Shown: piece after piece, positions 1-8,389 of the stretch
Position numbering within the stretch: position 1 is the first letter of the stretch
Layout of the letters: each line of letters opens with the position of its first letter
Assembly: GCA_013205535.1 (NCBI GenBank)
Contig: JABMMN010000002.1
Span: forward strand, 1 to 44,203
Origin: Candidatus Planktophila sp.
GTDB lineage: Bacteria; Actinomycetota; Actinomycetes; Nanopelagicales; Nanopelagicaceae
Direction: 5' to 3'
Length of the DNA stretch: 44,203 nt
Notes under the pieces: model-generated
What the model was told of the DNA's origin: nothing
Seen by the model: only the letters and a program-made list of their open reading frames with translations
Database searches by the model: none
Made by a program: the position numbers and the translations under genes

Positions 1-54
1 GGGGCCCAGTGCGGGGCTCAGTGTGATCTGAGCAATCGATGCCATTATGCAGGG

Positions 55-801
55 GTGTACGTCATAGAAGCACTTCTTGCCGGAGCGGCCATCGGGGCGG
101 TCTTGGGATTTGTAGGTGCAGGCGGTGCCATGCTGGCCGTTCCACTTCTTATCTATATCTTCGGCTTTAGCGCCAATGCCGCTACAACGGCTGCTCTTGC
201 CGTTGTCATGAGCGCTGCAACTGCCGGGTTAATTCCCAAGCTAAAAAGCAAAGATGTGCTCATCCGTGAGGCCCTGATCATCAGTTCAATTGGCTTCACT
301 ACCAATGTGGGCTTGTCTCTTGTTGCCTATCGAATCCCTGATGAGAACATTAAGACGGGCTTTGTCTTTGTGCTTGTTCTTGCTGCAACTTCGATGCTCA
401 TCAAACCAATCACAGGTGTTGAGAAACGAATTCCGATTCTCTGGCTCATTGTGATCTCACTCATCATCGGAGCCATGACCGGGCTCTTTGGCGTTGGTGG
501 CGGTTTTCTTGCGATACCGATCTTAGTTCTCTTCTTTAAAAATCCACAGGCTAAGGCCGCTGGGACTTCACTACTTATCATCGCTCTGAATTCACTCATT
601 GCATTTTTCGCACACTATAAGTCGTGGGGGGATGTCAACTGGAAGATTCCACTCATCATGGCGCTCTCAGCCATACTCATCTCACGAATCGCATCAATGC
701 GAGGTTCAAAAGTGGATCCTAAGCTTTTGCGGACGGCATTTGCTTATCTACTGTATTCCATCGCAACGTATACTTTAATCCAGACCTGGTTTATCTCTTG
801 A
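55..801 (+). CDS. TSUP (TauE/SafE) family membrane permease
   Basis: Predicted inner-membrane permease of the TauE/SafE (TSUP) family, whose members export or import sulfite, sulfonates or other small organic anions; the substrate here cannot be told. The 248 residues are almost entirely hydrophobic and show the internal duplication typical of the family: a glycine-rich half-motif GAVLGFVGAGGAMLAVP at residues 14-30 and a matching GAMTGLFGVGGGFLAIP near residue 140. The start is uncertain. The first plausible start is GTG at 55, but the frame is open back to base 1 with no ATG and no clear ribosome site, so the gene may begin upstream of the window. Its 3' end overlaps the convergent MFS gene by 11 bp. 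Confidence 0.8.
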   Translation: MYVIEALLAGAAIGAVLGFVGAGGAMLAVPLLIYIFGFSANAATTAALAVVMSAATAGLIPKLKSKDVLIREALIISSIGFTTNVGLSLVAYRIPDENIKTGFVFVLVLAATSMLIKPITGVEKRIPILWLIVISLIIGAMTGLFGVGGGFLAIPILVLFFKNPQAKAAGTSLLIIALNSLIAFFAHYKSWGDVNWKIPLIMALSAILISRIASMRGSKVDPKLLRTAFAYLLYSIATYTLIQTWFIS

Positions 802-1987
802 TAGTATGTGATTGATAGCCTGCAAGAAGCAACATCAATATTGGATAAATCATCGCTATTGGAAGTGATGTCACTTGAGCAATGGCACCAGTAATTGATG
901 GTCCAATGAAATAACCTGCGATTCCGATGACACCCACTCGGGCGATTGCAACGGAGGAGGCAATTCCTGGTATCTGTGATGCGGCGATAATATAGGCTGG
1001 AAACATTGGGCCAATTCCCAGTCCTGCACATGCAAATCCCAGGTTGATAATGATGAGTGCAAGGATTGGATGTGTGTCAGAGATTGGAACGCTGATCGCA
1101 ATGCTGGCTCCTAAACCTAATCCCCCGACATATCCACCGATGAGAACCGTCTTTCTAGGACCAAAGTAGTCCAGCGCTCTATCTCCAAGAAAGCGCGCAG
1201 TAATCATTGCGAGTGAAAAACTTGCAAATGCAGATGCGTTCACGCCTTTTCCAAAACCCATGTCATCGCGCAACAAGATTGCGCCCCAATCACTTGCCGC
1301 CCCCTCTGCAATCAGACCCCCTAACAAGCCGATTCCCATCCCCCATAACGGCATCACACCCTTACCAAAAAATGGAATCTTGGCCGATGTCTCTTCCTCT
1401 CCCCCACTGTGATCATCAAGCTCAGGTGGTAGCAACGGCATAAGCGATGGTATGAAGAGAAAAAAGCAGGCAATTCCGACTCCCACCAGATTAGTTCGGG
1501 GTGAGACATAGGCGGCGATAACTCCACCAAGAACCGTCGTTGCAAATGCGCCACAACTCCACAGGGCGTGAAAGGAGGACATCATCCGTCTTTGTAGAAG
1601 TTTTTCAATTGCAACGGCCTGCGTGTTACATGAGATATCCATAGTCGAATACCCCAGGCCCATAATAAAAAGACCGAAGATCAAGGTGATTGGGGTTCTC
1701 GATAGGCCCATGAGAATCAAGCCGATAGGCATGACGAATATAGAGAGTGCGATCAATGGTTTTGTTCCGAAAGTGTGAATCAGTCTGCCCGATAACTGTG
1801 CGCCAGAGACAGCTCCGACTGTGCTTGAGAGAAGTATCAGCCCAAGCTGTCCATTATTGAGTCCATTAGCATCACGAATCTCAGGTATGCGCGCTACCCA
1901 GGCCATTGAGACAACACCCATAAAGAAAAACACCGCCCATAGGCCAATACGTGCGGCCGCCGCCCTTATTGCTAACTCTGTGTGCAC
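791..1987 (-). CDS. MFS transporter, YbjJ-like
   Basis: Major facilitator superfamily permease with about 12 hydrophobic segments. The N-terminal stretch FFFMGVVSMAWVARIPEIR and the loop around NTQAVAIEKLLQRRMMSSFH resemble the YbjJ-like branch; the substrate is unknown. The frame stays open to a TTG at 2062, but I prefer GTG at 1987 (about 398 aa). That start is exactly 6 nt downstream of a TATTGT -10 hexamer, the spacing seen at many leaderless starts in this window, and the protein then begins shortly before the first membrane segment. It is divergent from the alcohol dehydrogenase gene and convergent with the TSUP gene. Confidence 0.8.
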   Translation of the reverse strand: MHTELAIRAAAARIGLWAVFFFMGVVSMAWVARIPEIRDANGLNNGQLGLILLSSTVGAVSGAQLSGRLIHTFGTKPLIALSIFVMPIGLILMGLSRTPITLIFGLFIMGLGYSTMDISCNTQAVAIEKLLQRRMMSSFHALWSCGAFATTVLGGVIAAYVSPRTNLVGVGIACFFLFIPSLMPLLPPELDDHSGGEEETSAKIPFFGKGVMPLWGMGIGLLGGLIAEGAASDWGAILLRDDMGFGKGVNASAFASFSLAMITARFLGDRALDYFGPRKTVLIGGYVGGLGLGASIAISVPISDTHPILALIIINLGFACAGLGIGPMFPAYIIAASQIPGIASSVAIARVGVIGIAGYFIGPSITGAIAQVTSLPIAMIYPILMLLLAGYQSHTIKR

Positions 1988-1993
1988 GGGCTC

Positions 1994-1999
1994 ACAATA
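1994..1999 (-). promoter_or_regulatory. -10 element for YbjJ-like MFS gene (leaderless)
   Basis: On the minus strand TATTGT is followed by six bases (GAGCCC) and GTG. The spacing puts the transcription start at the start codon. No convincing -35 box is seen. Confidence 0.45.
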
Positions 2000-2072
2000 G
2001 CCTTCAAACTGGGGCGAAAGTTGGGGCTCATATAGAATCTGACCATCGTTTACATGTACCAAGGAGTCTTAT

Positions 2073-3251
2073 ATGGAAAAAATCACCGCTTTTAACAATC
2101 ATCTCCCAGTTAAGGTCCGCTTTGGTGAGGGTGTAGCCAAAACTCTTCCGGCGGTAGTGAGCGAAATTGGTGCAAGTAATGTTTTTTTGATGGTGGATAA
2201 GGATATTGAAAAGTTTAATCCGGCAGCGGCAGAGATTATCGATTTGATGAAGTCAAACTCAGGAATTTCAGTGACAGTTTTTGAAAAACCAGCTGGTGAG
2301 CCAACGATTGCAATGGTCAATGATGCAATTGCATCGTTGAAGGCTGCAGGCTCGGATGCAGTCGTAGCCCTTGGCGGCGGATCAGTGATCGATACAGCCA
2401 AAGCGGCACGTTTGTGTGCACAACTTGACTGCACATTTGGAGAGTTTCAATCCAAGCCAGCGATTTATCCAGCACCAACGATCGCTCTTATCGCTCTTCC
2501 AACATCTGCGGGAACAGGCTCTGAAGTCTCCGGCGGCTCTGTGATCTCAGATCCAGAGGCCGGGCGCAAAGCAGGGATTGCACATGCACATTTACGGGCC
2601 CAAGTCGCTTTAGTTGACCCCGTCCTTACGTATTCAATGCCACCCTCGATGACTGCAAACACAGGTATAGATGCTCTTGCACAGGCCATTGCTGGAATCA
2701 TTGCAAAGTGCAGCACTCCGATTGGAGATGCGATTGGATATGAAGCGGTGCGCATCATGACTCCTGCGTTGGTGGCTGCATTCAAAGATGGAAGTGACAC
2801 AGTAGCCCGGGCTGGAATGGCCTCGGGCAGCATGATGGCCGGTCTGACAATGAACATCTCTGACTGCACCGCTGAGCACTCATTAGGTCAAGCGATCGGT
2901 GGACTCAAGCATGTTCCACACGGTCTGACAATCGGCCTGGTGCTCGTTGAGACCCTTACGCGTGAGGCGAAGATCGTTCCAGAGAAGATGGAGCGTGTGG
3001 CAGATGCAATGGGTGTACCTGCAGATGGCACCAATGACGGCTCTCGCTGCGTCAACGCAGTGCGAAAGATCTTGGCCCAGTTGCAATTCCCGGTTCTTTC
3101 ATCCCTTGGCTTTGTTGAGTCTGATATCGAAGAGCTAGCAGAGATCGCCTTGAAAGACTACTTCATCACACAGGCACCTGCGCCATGGAGTAAGCGTGAG
3201 GTTGTGGATGCATTCATGTCAGCACTCAAGCTAGAAAACCGTGTTGCCTAA
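2073..3251 (+). CDS. Iron-type alcohol dehydrogenase family protein with altered metal site
   Basis: Group III (iron-containing) alcohol dehydrogenase-like oxidoreductase, 392 aa, normal family length. The NAD-binding GGGSVIDTAKA lies at residues 101-111 and PTSAGTGSEVS at 143-153. The family normally binds Fe or Zn with one Asp and three His. Here D200 and H283 (in VPHG) are kept, but the His of the usual DALTHA is Q204 (DALAQA), and the second His of the usual HAMAHxLGG is Q273 (HSLGQAIGG). Metal binding, and so ordinary alcohol dehydrogenase activity, is in doubt. ATG 2073 has a good ribosome site, AAGGAG at 2061-2066. It opens a same-strand run into the deacylase and carotenoid genes with only 3 bp to the next gene. 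The substrate is unknown. Confidence 0.85.
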   Translation: MEKITAFNNHLPVKVRFGEGVAKTLPAVVSEIGASNVFLMVDKDIEKFNPAAAEIIDLMKSNSGISVTVFEKPAGEPTIAMVNDAIASLKAAGSDAVVALGGGSVIDTAKAARLCAQLDCTFGEFQSKPAIYPAPTIALIALPTSAGTGSEVSGGSVISDPEAGRKAGIAHAHLRAQVALVDPVLTYSMPPSMTANTGIDALAQAIAGIIAKCSTPIGDAIGYEAVRIMTPALVAAFKDGSDTVARAGMASGSMMAGLTMNISDCTAEHSLGQAIGGLKHVPHGLTIGLVLVETLTREAKIVPEKMERVADAMGVPADGTNDGSRCVNAVRKILAQLQFPVLSSLGFVESDIEELAEIALKDYFITQAPAPWSKREVVDAFMSALKLENRVA

Positions 3252-3254
3252 CAA

Positions 3255-3743
3255 GTGGAGGAAGTTCTTACAAACTCTTCAGTTGTTCGGGTGAGTGCGC
3301 TTCTCAAAAAACTCAACTGTTCAGGCCAAGTCAGAATTCTCTCTGAATCAGCACGTACCGCCCTTGATGCCGCTGATAGCTTAGGAATTGAAGTAGGACA
3401 GGTCGCATCATCCATCGTCTTTCGACTCCCCAGTGGTAATCCGCTTTTAGTAATCACTAGTGGACGTCACCGTGTTGATACGAGTTTAGTGGCAGAGAAT
3501 TTAGGGGTTGAAAAACTTCACCGTGCCGATGCTGAATTCATAAAAGAGAGTTCAGGTTTTTCCATTGGAGGAGTAGCACCAATCGGCTGGCTATGCGCTC
3601 CAGAGATCACTGTGATAGACCGGGCACTTGATGAATATGAAATCGTTTGGGCGGCATCAGGACATCCCCACGCGGTGTATCCAACAACCTATGCAGAGCT
3701 CATTCGCTGCTCCGGTGCAACACCTATGGTTGTAGGCGCATAG
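3255..3743 (+). CDS. YbaK/EbsC-type aminoacyl-tRNA deacylase domain protein
   Basis: Single-domain protein of the YbaK/ProX/INS family, which hydrolyses mischarged aminoacyl-tRNAs in trans. The 162 residues match the family in length and pattern: an N-terminal TALDAADSLGIEVGQVASSI followed by VFRLPSGNPLLVITSGRHRVD, and a later GFSIGGVAPIGW that corresponds to the conserved GGV.P.G loop. The aminoacyl specificity cannot be read. The start is GTG at 3255, three bases after the dehydrogenase stop, with no clear ribosome site; GTG at 3291 would give a shorter version starting at SALLKKLN. The stop codon directly abuts the ATG of the CrtA-like gene, so co-transcription and translational coupling are likely. 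Confidence 0.85.
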   Translation: MEEVLTNSSVVRVSALLKKLNCSGQVRILSESARTALDAADSLGIEVGQVASSIVFRLPSGNPLLVITSGRHRVDTSLVAENLGVEKLHRADAEFIKESSGFSIGGVAPIGWLCAPEITVIDRALDEYEIVWAASGHPHAVYPTTYAELIRCSGATPMVVGA

Positions 3744-4400
3744 ATGATCGTTGCCTATTTCTGGAGAATCAAAGCTAGTGCGATTCCATTTGCACTCTGT
3801 GCAATGGCCCTTGATCGAGTTTTCTTGGGTAATTCAAACAACGTTAGATTCTTTAAATCCCTTGGTACCGGCAAAGGCGAGACATTTACCCCCAAAGATG
3901 CAAATCCACTCCAATGGGGATTAATTGCCGACGTTAATGACGCTGCTGTATTTGATGAATCATTTGTCATCAGACAGTGGCGTAAGAACTGCACCCATGA
4001 GTTTCGAGCGATCATCGAACCGATCTCTGCCCACGGCAAATGGTCCAAACAAGAGCCATTTGTGGCATCAGTTAAGGACTGGGATGGACAAGTAATCGCA
4101 ATCACTCGTGCCCGAATCGCATGGTTACACAACTTAAGGTTCTGGCGAGCAGTCCCTCCGGTTACTGCATCGCTCAAATCTGCACCAGGTCTCATTTGCG
4201 CGATCGGAATCGGAGAGGCTCCGATCGGTCTTCAGGGGACATTTTCTATCTGGGAGTCTGGAGCGGCATTGCGTGATTTTGCCTATCGCGGGGCGGCGCA
4301 TCAGGCCGCAATCGCCGCCACCGAAAAGTACAACTGGTATGCAGAGGAGCTCTTTTCAAGATTTGCTGTGCGAGAAATACGTGGCTCAATTAATAATTAA
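3744..4400 (+). CDS. crtA: Spheroidene monooxygenase-like protein (CrtA family)
   Basis: CrtA-type monooxygenase. In purple bacteria CrtA adds a keto group at C-2 of acyclic carotenoids such as spheroidene. The 218 residues carry family blocks in order: FFKSLGTGKGETFTPKD (about residues 33-49), a central TRARIAWLHNLRFWRAVPPV, then GIGEAPIGLQGTFSIW, FAYRGAAH and WYAEELFSRFAV near the C-terminus. ATG 3744 directly follows the stop codon of the deacylase gene. A CruF-like hydratase, a CruG-like glycosyltransferase and a CrtD-like desaturase follow on the same strand, supporting a role in tailoring an acyclic carotenoid end group. Whether it forms a 2-keto or a 2-hydroxy product cannot be told from sequence. 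Confidence 0.82.
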   Translation: MIVAYFWRIKASAIPFALCAMALDRVFLGNSNNVRFFKSLGTGKGETFTPKDANPLQWGLIADVNDAAVFDESFVIRQWRKNCTHEFRAIIEPISAHGKWSKQEPFVASVKDWDGQVIAITRARIAWLHNLRFWRAVPPVTASLKSAPGLICAIGIGEAPIGLQGTFSIWESGAALRDFAYRGAAHQAAIAATEKYNWYAEELFSRFAVREIRGSINN

Positions 4401-4427
4401 GCTCATACATAGGGCAGACTTATAACC

Positions 4428-5231
4428 ATGTCTATCCGTCACTACTCACCACGTAGAAATCGCCGTAGAGCGATCTCTCGAAGGATGAGCGGGATACTGA
4501 TTGCCGTCCTCGCAGTTGCAATCTCTCTTCAGATAATCTATCCATTAATCGATGGTGAGACTTTACGCTTGGTCACTATTGCAGTGGTCTATTGGGGTGC
4601 TGGTGCGATGCTCCTACATGCTCTGCTTGCTTACGGGCAGCGCTATGCCTTTACTTATTTAGGTATCACATTCTCTTTCGCATTAGCTATCGAGCACATT
4701 GGTGTGAAAACGACCTGGCCCTTTGGTGAGTACACATACTCTCCCGATCTAGGCCTTCAAATATTCTCTGTCCCCCTGGTAGTTCCCTTTGCCTGGATAA
4801 TGATCGCTCATCCAGCTTTGGTCATCTCTCGGCGCGTTGCGGGCCACTGGGTCTTTCTCTATGGCGGAATTGTGATGGCGGCATGGGATTTATTTCTTGA
4901 TCCATTGATGGTCTCCTCAGGTCGTTGGACTTGGGTGGTAAGTGGTCCCCATGTTCCATTCCAACCTGAAATTCCACTCTCAAATACCTTCGGCTGGCTG
5001 CTATCTGGCATGGTCTTGATCGCAATCCTGCACTTTGCACTCACTCGAGAGAGAAGAAAAATCGGTGCATCCTTTGTGGCCGTTGATATCTTTTTGGCCT
5101 GGACTTTATTTTCAGGAGTTGTAGGTAATCTCTTCTTTTTCAGCCGTCCTGGTATCGCACTCTTTGCAGGAGCAATCTTTGCCGCGGTCCTAGCCCCATA
5201 TCTTTTCACTCGCTGGTTAGGGCGCCCATAA
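4428..5231 (+). CDS. cruF: CruF-like carotenoid 1,2-hydratase (DUF422 family membrane protein)
   Basis: Polytopic membrane protein of the carotenoid-biosynthesis DUF422 family, which includes CruF and the bacterioruberin-pathway hydratase CruF of haloarchaea; these add water across the terminal 1,2 double bond of acyclic carotenoid ends. The 267 residues have an arginine-rich start (residues 1-20) and then about seven hydrophobic segments. Family hallmarks are the EHIGVKTTWPFGEYTYSPDL region, VPLVVPFAWIM, and WDLFLDPLMVSSGRWTW. It lies 27 bp after the CrtA-like gene and 5 bp before the glycosyltransferase, so it is probably in the same transcript. ATG 4428 was chosen; ATG 4485, just before the first membrane helix, is an alternative. 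Confidence 0.85.
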   Translation: MSIRHYSPRRNRRRAISRRMSGILIAVLAVAISLQIIYPLIDGETLRLVTIAVVYWGAGAMLLHALLAYGQRYAFTYLGITFSFALAIEHIGVKTTWPFGEYTYSPDLGLQIFSVPLVVPFAWIMIAHPALVISRRVAGHWVFLYGGIVMAAWDLFLDPLMVSSGRWTWVVSGPHVPFQPEIPLSNTFGWLLSGMVLIAILHFALTRERRKIGASFVAVDIFLAWTLFSGVVGNLFFFSRPGIALFAGAIFAAVLAPYLFTRWLGRP

Positions 5232-5236
5232 ATCCT

Positions 5237-6307
5237 ATGCTTTGGTTTACTGCATTCCCCATATTTTTGCTTCTAATATCAATCACTAACTTTTTTAGTA
5301 TCAGAAGGCCCGATAAAGATAGTGAGATAACTGAGACAGTTAGCGTGATTATTACCCTACGCAATGAGGCCGAGAACGTTGTAGATCTTGTCCAATCACT
5401 TCTTGCCCAAAAATCCTTGAACAGCGTGGAGTTCATTTTTTTAGATGATGATTCGCAGGATCAAACTCTTGAACTGCTGAGATCCTCTACCGCTAGCTCG
5501 GCTCATGCTCGAGTGATACAAGGTGCTGCGTTACCACCTGGTTGGATCGGCAAGGTTTGGGCTCTACATCAGCTCATGAAGTGCACAACTGGCGAGATCA
5601 TCGTCTCAATTGATGCCGATGTTCGGATAGCCCCTGATGCGATTAGCAGGTCAATTACTCTCATGAAATCAGCCTCCCTGCAGTTTATCTCCCCTTATCC
5701 CCGACAGGTAGCCCTCTCTCTTGGCGAGCGTCTTGTGCAACCTCTCTTGCAGTGGTCTTGGATGACAACTCTTCCTCTTCGCTTTGCAGAGCGGGCAGCA
5801 TTTTCATCGATGGCAGTTGCAAATGGCCAGTTTTTTATTGTGCACAGAGCCGCACTCGTTGCATCTGGTGGATATGAATCGGTCAAAGCTGCCGTATTAG
5901 ATGACGTGTTCCTAGCTCGAGCACTCACACAGACTGGCTCGCATGGCACAGTGATAAACGGTGCCAATATCGCGCAGTGCAGAATGTATTCATCGTGGAG
6001 TCAGATTCAATCTGGTTACGGTAAATCCCTGCGTCATGCATTCGGATCTCCCTTTGGCTCAATTTTTGCGATAGCTTTTCTCTTAATGACAGGGGTATTG
6101 CCACTTGTCTTTGCCCTTTTGGGTTCGCCCTGGGGGGTCATAGCATTTACTGTCATCATGTGTACCCGCATCATCAGTGCCTTACGTTTTCATGGCCGGA
6201 TTCTTGATTCACTCTTTCATCCAATCTCAAGTATCGTGCTGATCTATCTCATCATCTACTCCTATCTCAAGCGTGGAGAGATAACTTGGAAGGGCCGGGC
6301 ACTATGA
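5237..6307 (+). CDS. cruG: CruG-like carotenoid glycosyltransferase (GT2, membrane-anchored)
   Basis: Family 2 glycosyltransferase of 356 aa with an N-terminal hydrophobic anchor (residues 1-20) and hydrophobic segments in the last 90 residues. GT-A signatures are SVIITLRNEAENV, the nucleotide-sugar loop FLDDDSQDQT, the DxD motif IDADVRI, the acceptor/base region LDDVFLARAL, and QIQSGYGKSLRH in place of the QxxRW box. This arrangement matches the CruG/HpnB-like group; cyanobacterial CruG glycosylates the 2'-hydroxyl of myxol. Placement between cruF-like and crtD-like genes strongly suggests a carotenoid acceptor. Its stop overlaps the next start as ATGA. The sugar donor cannot be read. Confidence 0.83.
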   Translation: MLWFTAFPIFLLLISITNFFSIRRPDKDSEITETVSVIITLRNEAENVVDLVQSLLAQKSLNSVEFIFLDDDSQDQTLELLRSSTASSAHARVIQGAALPPGWIGKVWALHQLMKCTTGEIIVSIDADVRIAPDAISRSITLMKSASLQFISPYPRQVALSLGERLVQPLLQWSWMTTLPLRFAERAAFSSMAVANGQFFIVHRAALVASGGYESVKAAVLDDVFLARALTQTGSHGTVINGANIAQCRMYSSWSQIQSGYGKSLRHAFGSPFGSIFAIAFLLMTGVLPLVFALLGSPWGVIAFTVIMCTRIISALRFHGRILDSLFHPISSIVLIYLIIYSYLKRGEITWKGRAL

Positions 6308-7800
6308 AGATCGTTGTTATTGGTGCTGGGATGGGTGGCATGACGGCGGCAGGGCGATTAGCACGCGCCGGGCACTCAGTGAGCGTTTATGAAGCCTGCG
6401 ATACTTTTGGTGGAAAACTACGCACTGAGTGGATTGGAAAGTTTGCCTTCGATACTGGGCCCTCACTCTTGACCCTGCCAGCGGTCTACAAAGATTTCTT
6501 CATCCGAACCGGTAAACCACTTGGTCTTATGTGTGAAATCGTGCCCGTCGACCCATCCTTTGACTATCGGTTCACTGATGGCACACATGTGAGCTTTTCA
6601 AACCTTTCGCGCTTTCACACCCTCAATGCGATCCGAGCTGAGTATGGAGATGAAGCCGCCCAGCAGTGGGATCAGATGATGCGTCGGGCCTCAAAGATGT
6701 GGGACGTCTCGCGCGAACCATTTGTCGAATCAGAGCTGCGCTCCCCACTTACTCTGTTCAAGCGTAGGAATTTGATTCGTGACATATTCATAATCTCGCC
6801 TTGGACATCACTGCGCAAATTTGCTGACAAATATCTACCTGACAGACGTCTTCGATATATTCTCGATCGCTATGCAACATATAGTGGCTCCGATCCTCGC
6901 AAAGCCCCCGCTGTCCTGGCAACTATCGCCTATGTGGAAGAGGCTTTTGGCGCTTGGCATATAAAGGGCGGTCTTGGAACCCTTGCAACATTGGTGCATC
7001 AGCGCTGTATCGATGTTGGGGTTACATTTCACTTCAATTCTCGAGTCGCACAAATCACGGTAGAAAAGGGAGTGGCCTCTGGTGTTCGATTGCAGGATGG
7101 AACAGTTATCTCCACTGATGCAGTCATAGCAAATGCCGATGCAGCTCTGATTTACAATCAATTGATTGAAGGAGAGGATCGAAAGCTTCGCAAAGTGCGC
7201 CGCAACCTAATGAAAGCCGATGCTTCACTCGCCGGTTTCACACTTTTGCTGGGTCTGAGAAAAGATGGGAGTAATCCCCTTAAACACCATACGGTTTTAT
7301 TTCCCAAGGATTATGACGCTGAATTTGATTCGATATTTACCGCTAAGACCCCGGCCCTAGAGCCAACGATCTACATCTGTGCCCCCCAGGATGAGCAGAT
7401 GGTCAAAGACTCCTCTCTTGAGAGTTGGTCTGTGCTGGTCAATGCTCCACATCATGGAGATGGTGGATTTGATTGGAGTGATGAGAACTTCTCTCGCAAC
7501 TACGCCAATCTCATTATCGATCAGATCGAGGCAAGGGGTATCCCGGTGCGCGCCCGATTGGAGTCACTGACAATTAGAACACCCGCAGATTTAGAGCGCA
7601 GCGTTTTAGCACCTGGAGGTTCAATCTATGGCACATCTAGTAACGGTGCTCGGGCCGCTTTTATGCGAGCAAAAAATCGTTCACCAATAAAGAACCTTTA
7701 CTGTGTGGGAGGCTCCTCCCATCCTGGTGGAGGTTTACCCCTTGTTGGCTTAAGCGGGGAGATTGTTGCTAACGCAGTTGAGAGCGGGCAAAGCGCATGA
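6304..7800 (+). CDS. crtD: CrtD/CrtI-type carotenoid desaturase
   Basis: FAD-dependent carotenoid desaturase of the CrtI/CrtD family, about 498 aa. The N-terminal dinucleotide-binding fold is clear: VVIGAGMGGMTAAGRLARAG, then VYEA and the substrate-side FDTGPSLLTLP. The family C-terminal signature is GGSSHPGGGLPLVGLSGE. It is a paralogue of the crtI gene at 10333. Because it sits with CruF-like and CruG-like genes, I call it CrtD-like, a 3,4-desaturase acting on 1-hydroxylated carotenoids; this rests on context rather than a diagnostic residue. The frame extends to 6286, but ATG 6304 is preferred because it overlaps the cruG stop as ATGA. Its 3' end overlaps the opposite-strand phosphatidyltransferase by 32 bp. 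Confidence 0.83.
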   Translation: MKIVVIGAGMGGMTAAGRLARAGHSVSVYEACDTFGGKLRTEWIGKFAFDTGPSLLTLPAVYKDFFIRTGKPLGLMCEIVPVDPSFDYRFTDGTHVSFSNLSRFHTLNAIRAEYGDEAAQQWDQMMRRASKMWDVSREPFVESELRSPLTLFKRRNLIRDIFIISPWTSLRKFADKYLPDRRLRYILDRYATYSGSDPRKAPAVLATIAYVEEAFGAWHIKGGLGTLATLVHQRCIDVGVTFHFNSRVAQITVEKGVASGVRLQDGTVISTDAVIANADAALIYNQLIEGEDRKLRKVRRNLMKADASLAGFTLLLGLRKDGSNPLKHHTVLFPKDYDAEFDSIFTAKTPALEPTIYICAPQDEQMVKDSSLESWSVLVNAPHHGDGGFDWSDENFSRNYANLIIDQIEARGIPVRARLESLTIRTPADLERSVLAPGGSIYGTSSNGARAAFMRAKNRSPIKNLYCVGGSSHPGGGLPLVGLSGEIVANAVESGQSA

Positions 7801-8389
7801 CCTGCGTGAAACTGACTACTTGCAGTGCTAAAAACCCATAGGCAAGAATCTCAATACCCGGAATTGAAAATTGATACATGAGTAGAGTGATAAAGAGGAA
7901 GCTCGCACGCACTGGTCGCTCGGTTGCAGTAACAACTCCGATCTCATGAACTCCTAGTGAGGTTAACTTTGCTCGTGCATACTCTTGAATGGCGGCAACG
8001 CTCCATAATGCGATTGCAAGCCATGCTGGAATACCGATGACATAGAGAGCGTATAACCAGAAGGCCTCACTGATTCGATCAACAACTGAGTCCAGGGTCG
8101 CACCCCATGCACTCTCTCGCTTTTGAAAGATTGCAACGCTGCCATCGACTCCATCACAAAAAAGTGAGAATACAAGAAAGAAAATCGCCCACCATGAGGT
8201 GGCGTTCAAAGCCGTCAGCACTGCGCTGGCAAGTCCAAGAAGAGTCAGCGAATTAGGAGAGATTCGGAGCAACGTTGCGATTAAACCAAAGCGATAAGAG
8301 ATCTTCAGCCAAGCCGCCACAATTCCTTTAACTGGTGCATCATTATGCAAGGAACTCCATCTAGCAGTAAATTCCTCTTTAGTGAGCAT
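7769..8389 (-). CDS. CDP-alcohol phosphatidyltransferase family protein
   Basis: Integral membrane enzyme of the CDP-alcohol phosphotransferase family, which makes phospholipids or phosphopolyols from a CDP-activated alcohol. The 206 residues have about six hydrophobic segments. The signature is visible as DGVDGSVAIFQKRESAWG followed by ATLDSVVD, giving the expected Asp ladder (DG...G-x3-D-x3-D). The arginine of the usual DGxxAR is isoleucine (DGSVAI). The alcohol substrate is unknown. It starts inside the end of metF (11-bp overlap), so the two are probably cotranscribed, and it ends inside the convergent crtD-like gene. Confidence 0.8.
   Translation of the reverse strand: MLTKEEFTARWSSLHNDAPVKGIVAAWLKISYRFGLIATLLRISPNSLTLLGLASAVLTALNATSWWAIFFLVFSLFCDGVDGSVAIFQKRESAWGATLDSVVDRISEAFWLYALYVIGIPAWLAIALWSVAAIQEYARAKLTSLGVHEIGVVTATERPVRASFLFITLLMYQFSIPGIEILAYGFLALQVVSFTQVMRFARSQLR

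Noticed and set aside
6286-6303. Upstream start for the crtD-like gene at 6286
   Set aside because: The ATG at 6304 overlaps the cruG stop as ATGA and begins directly with the FAD-binding strand, so the six extra residues are unlikely.
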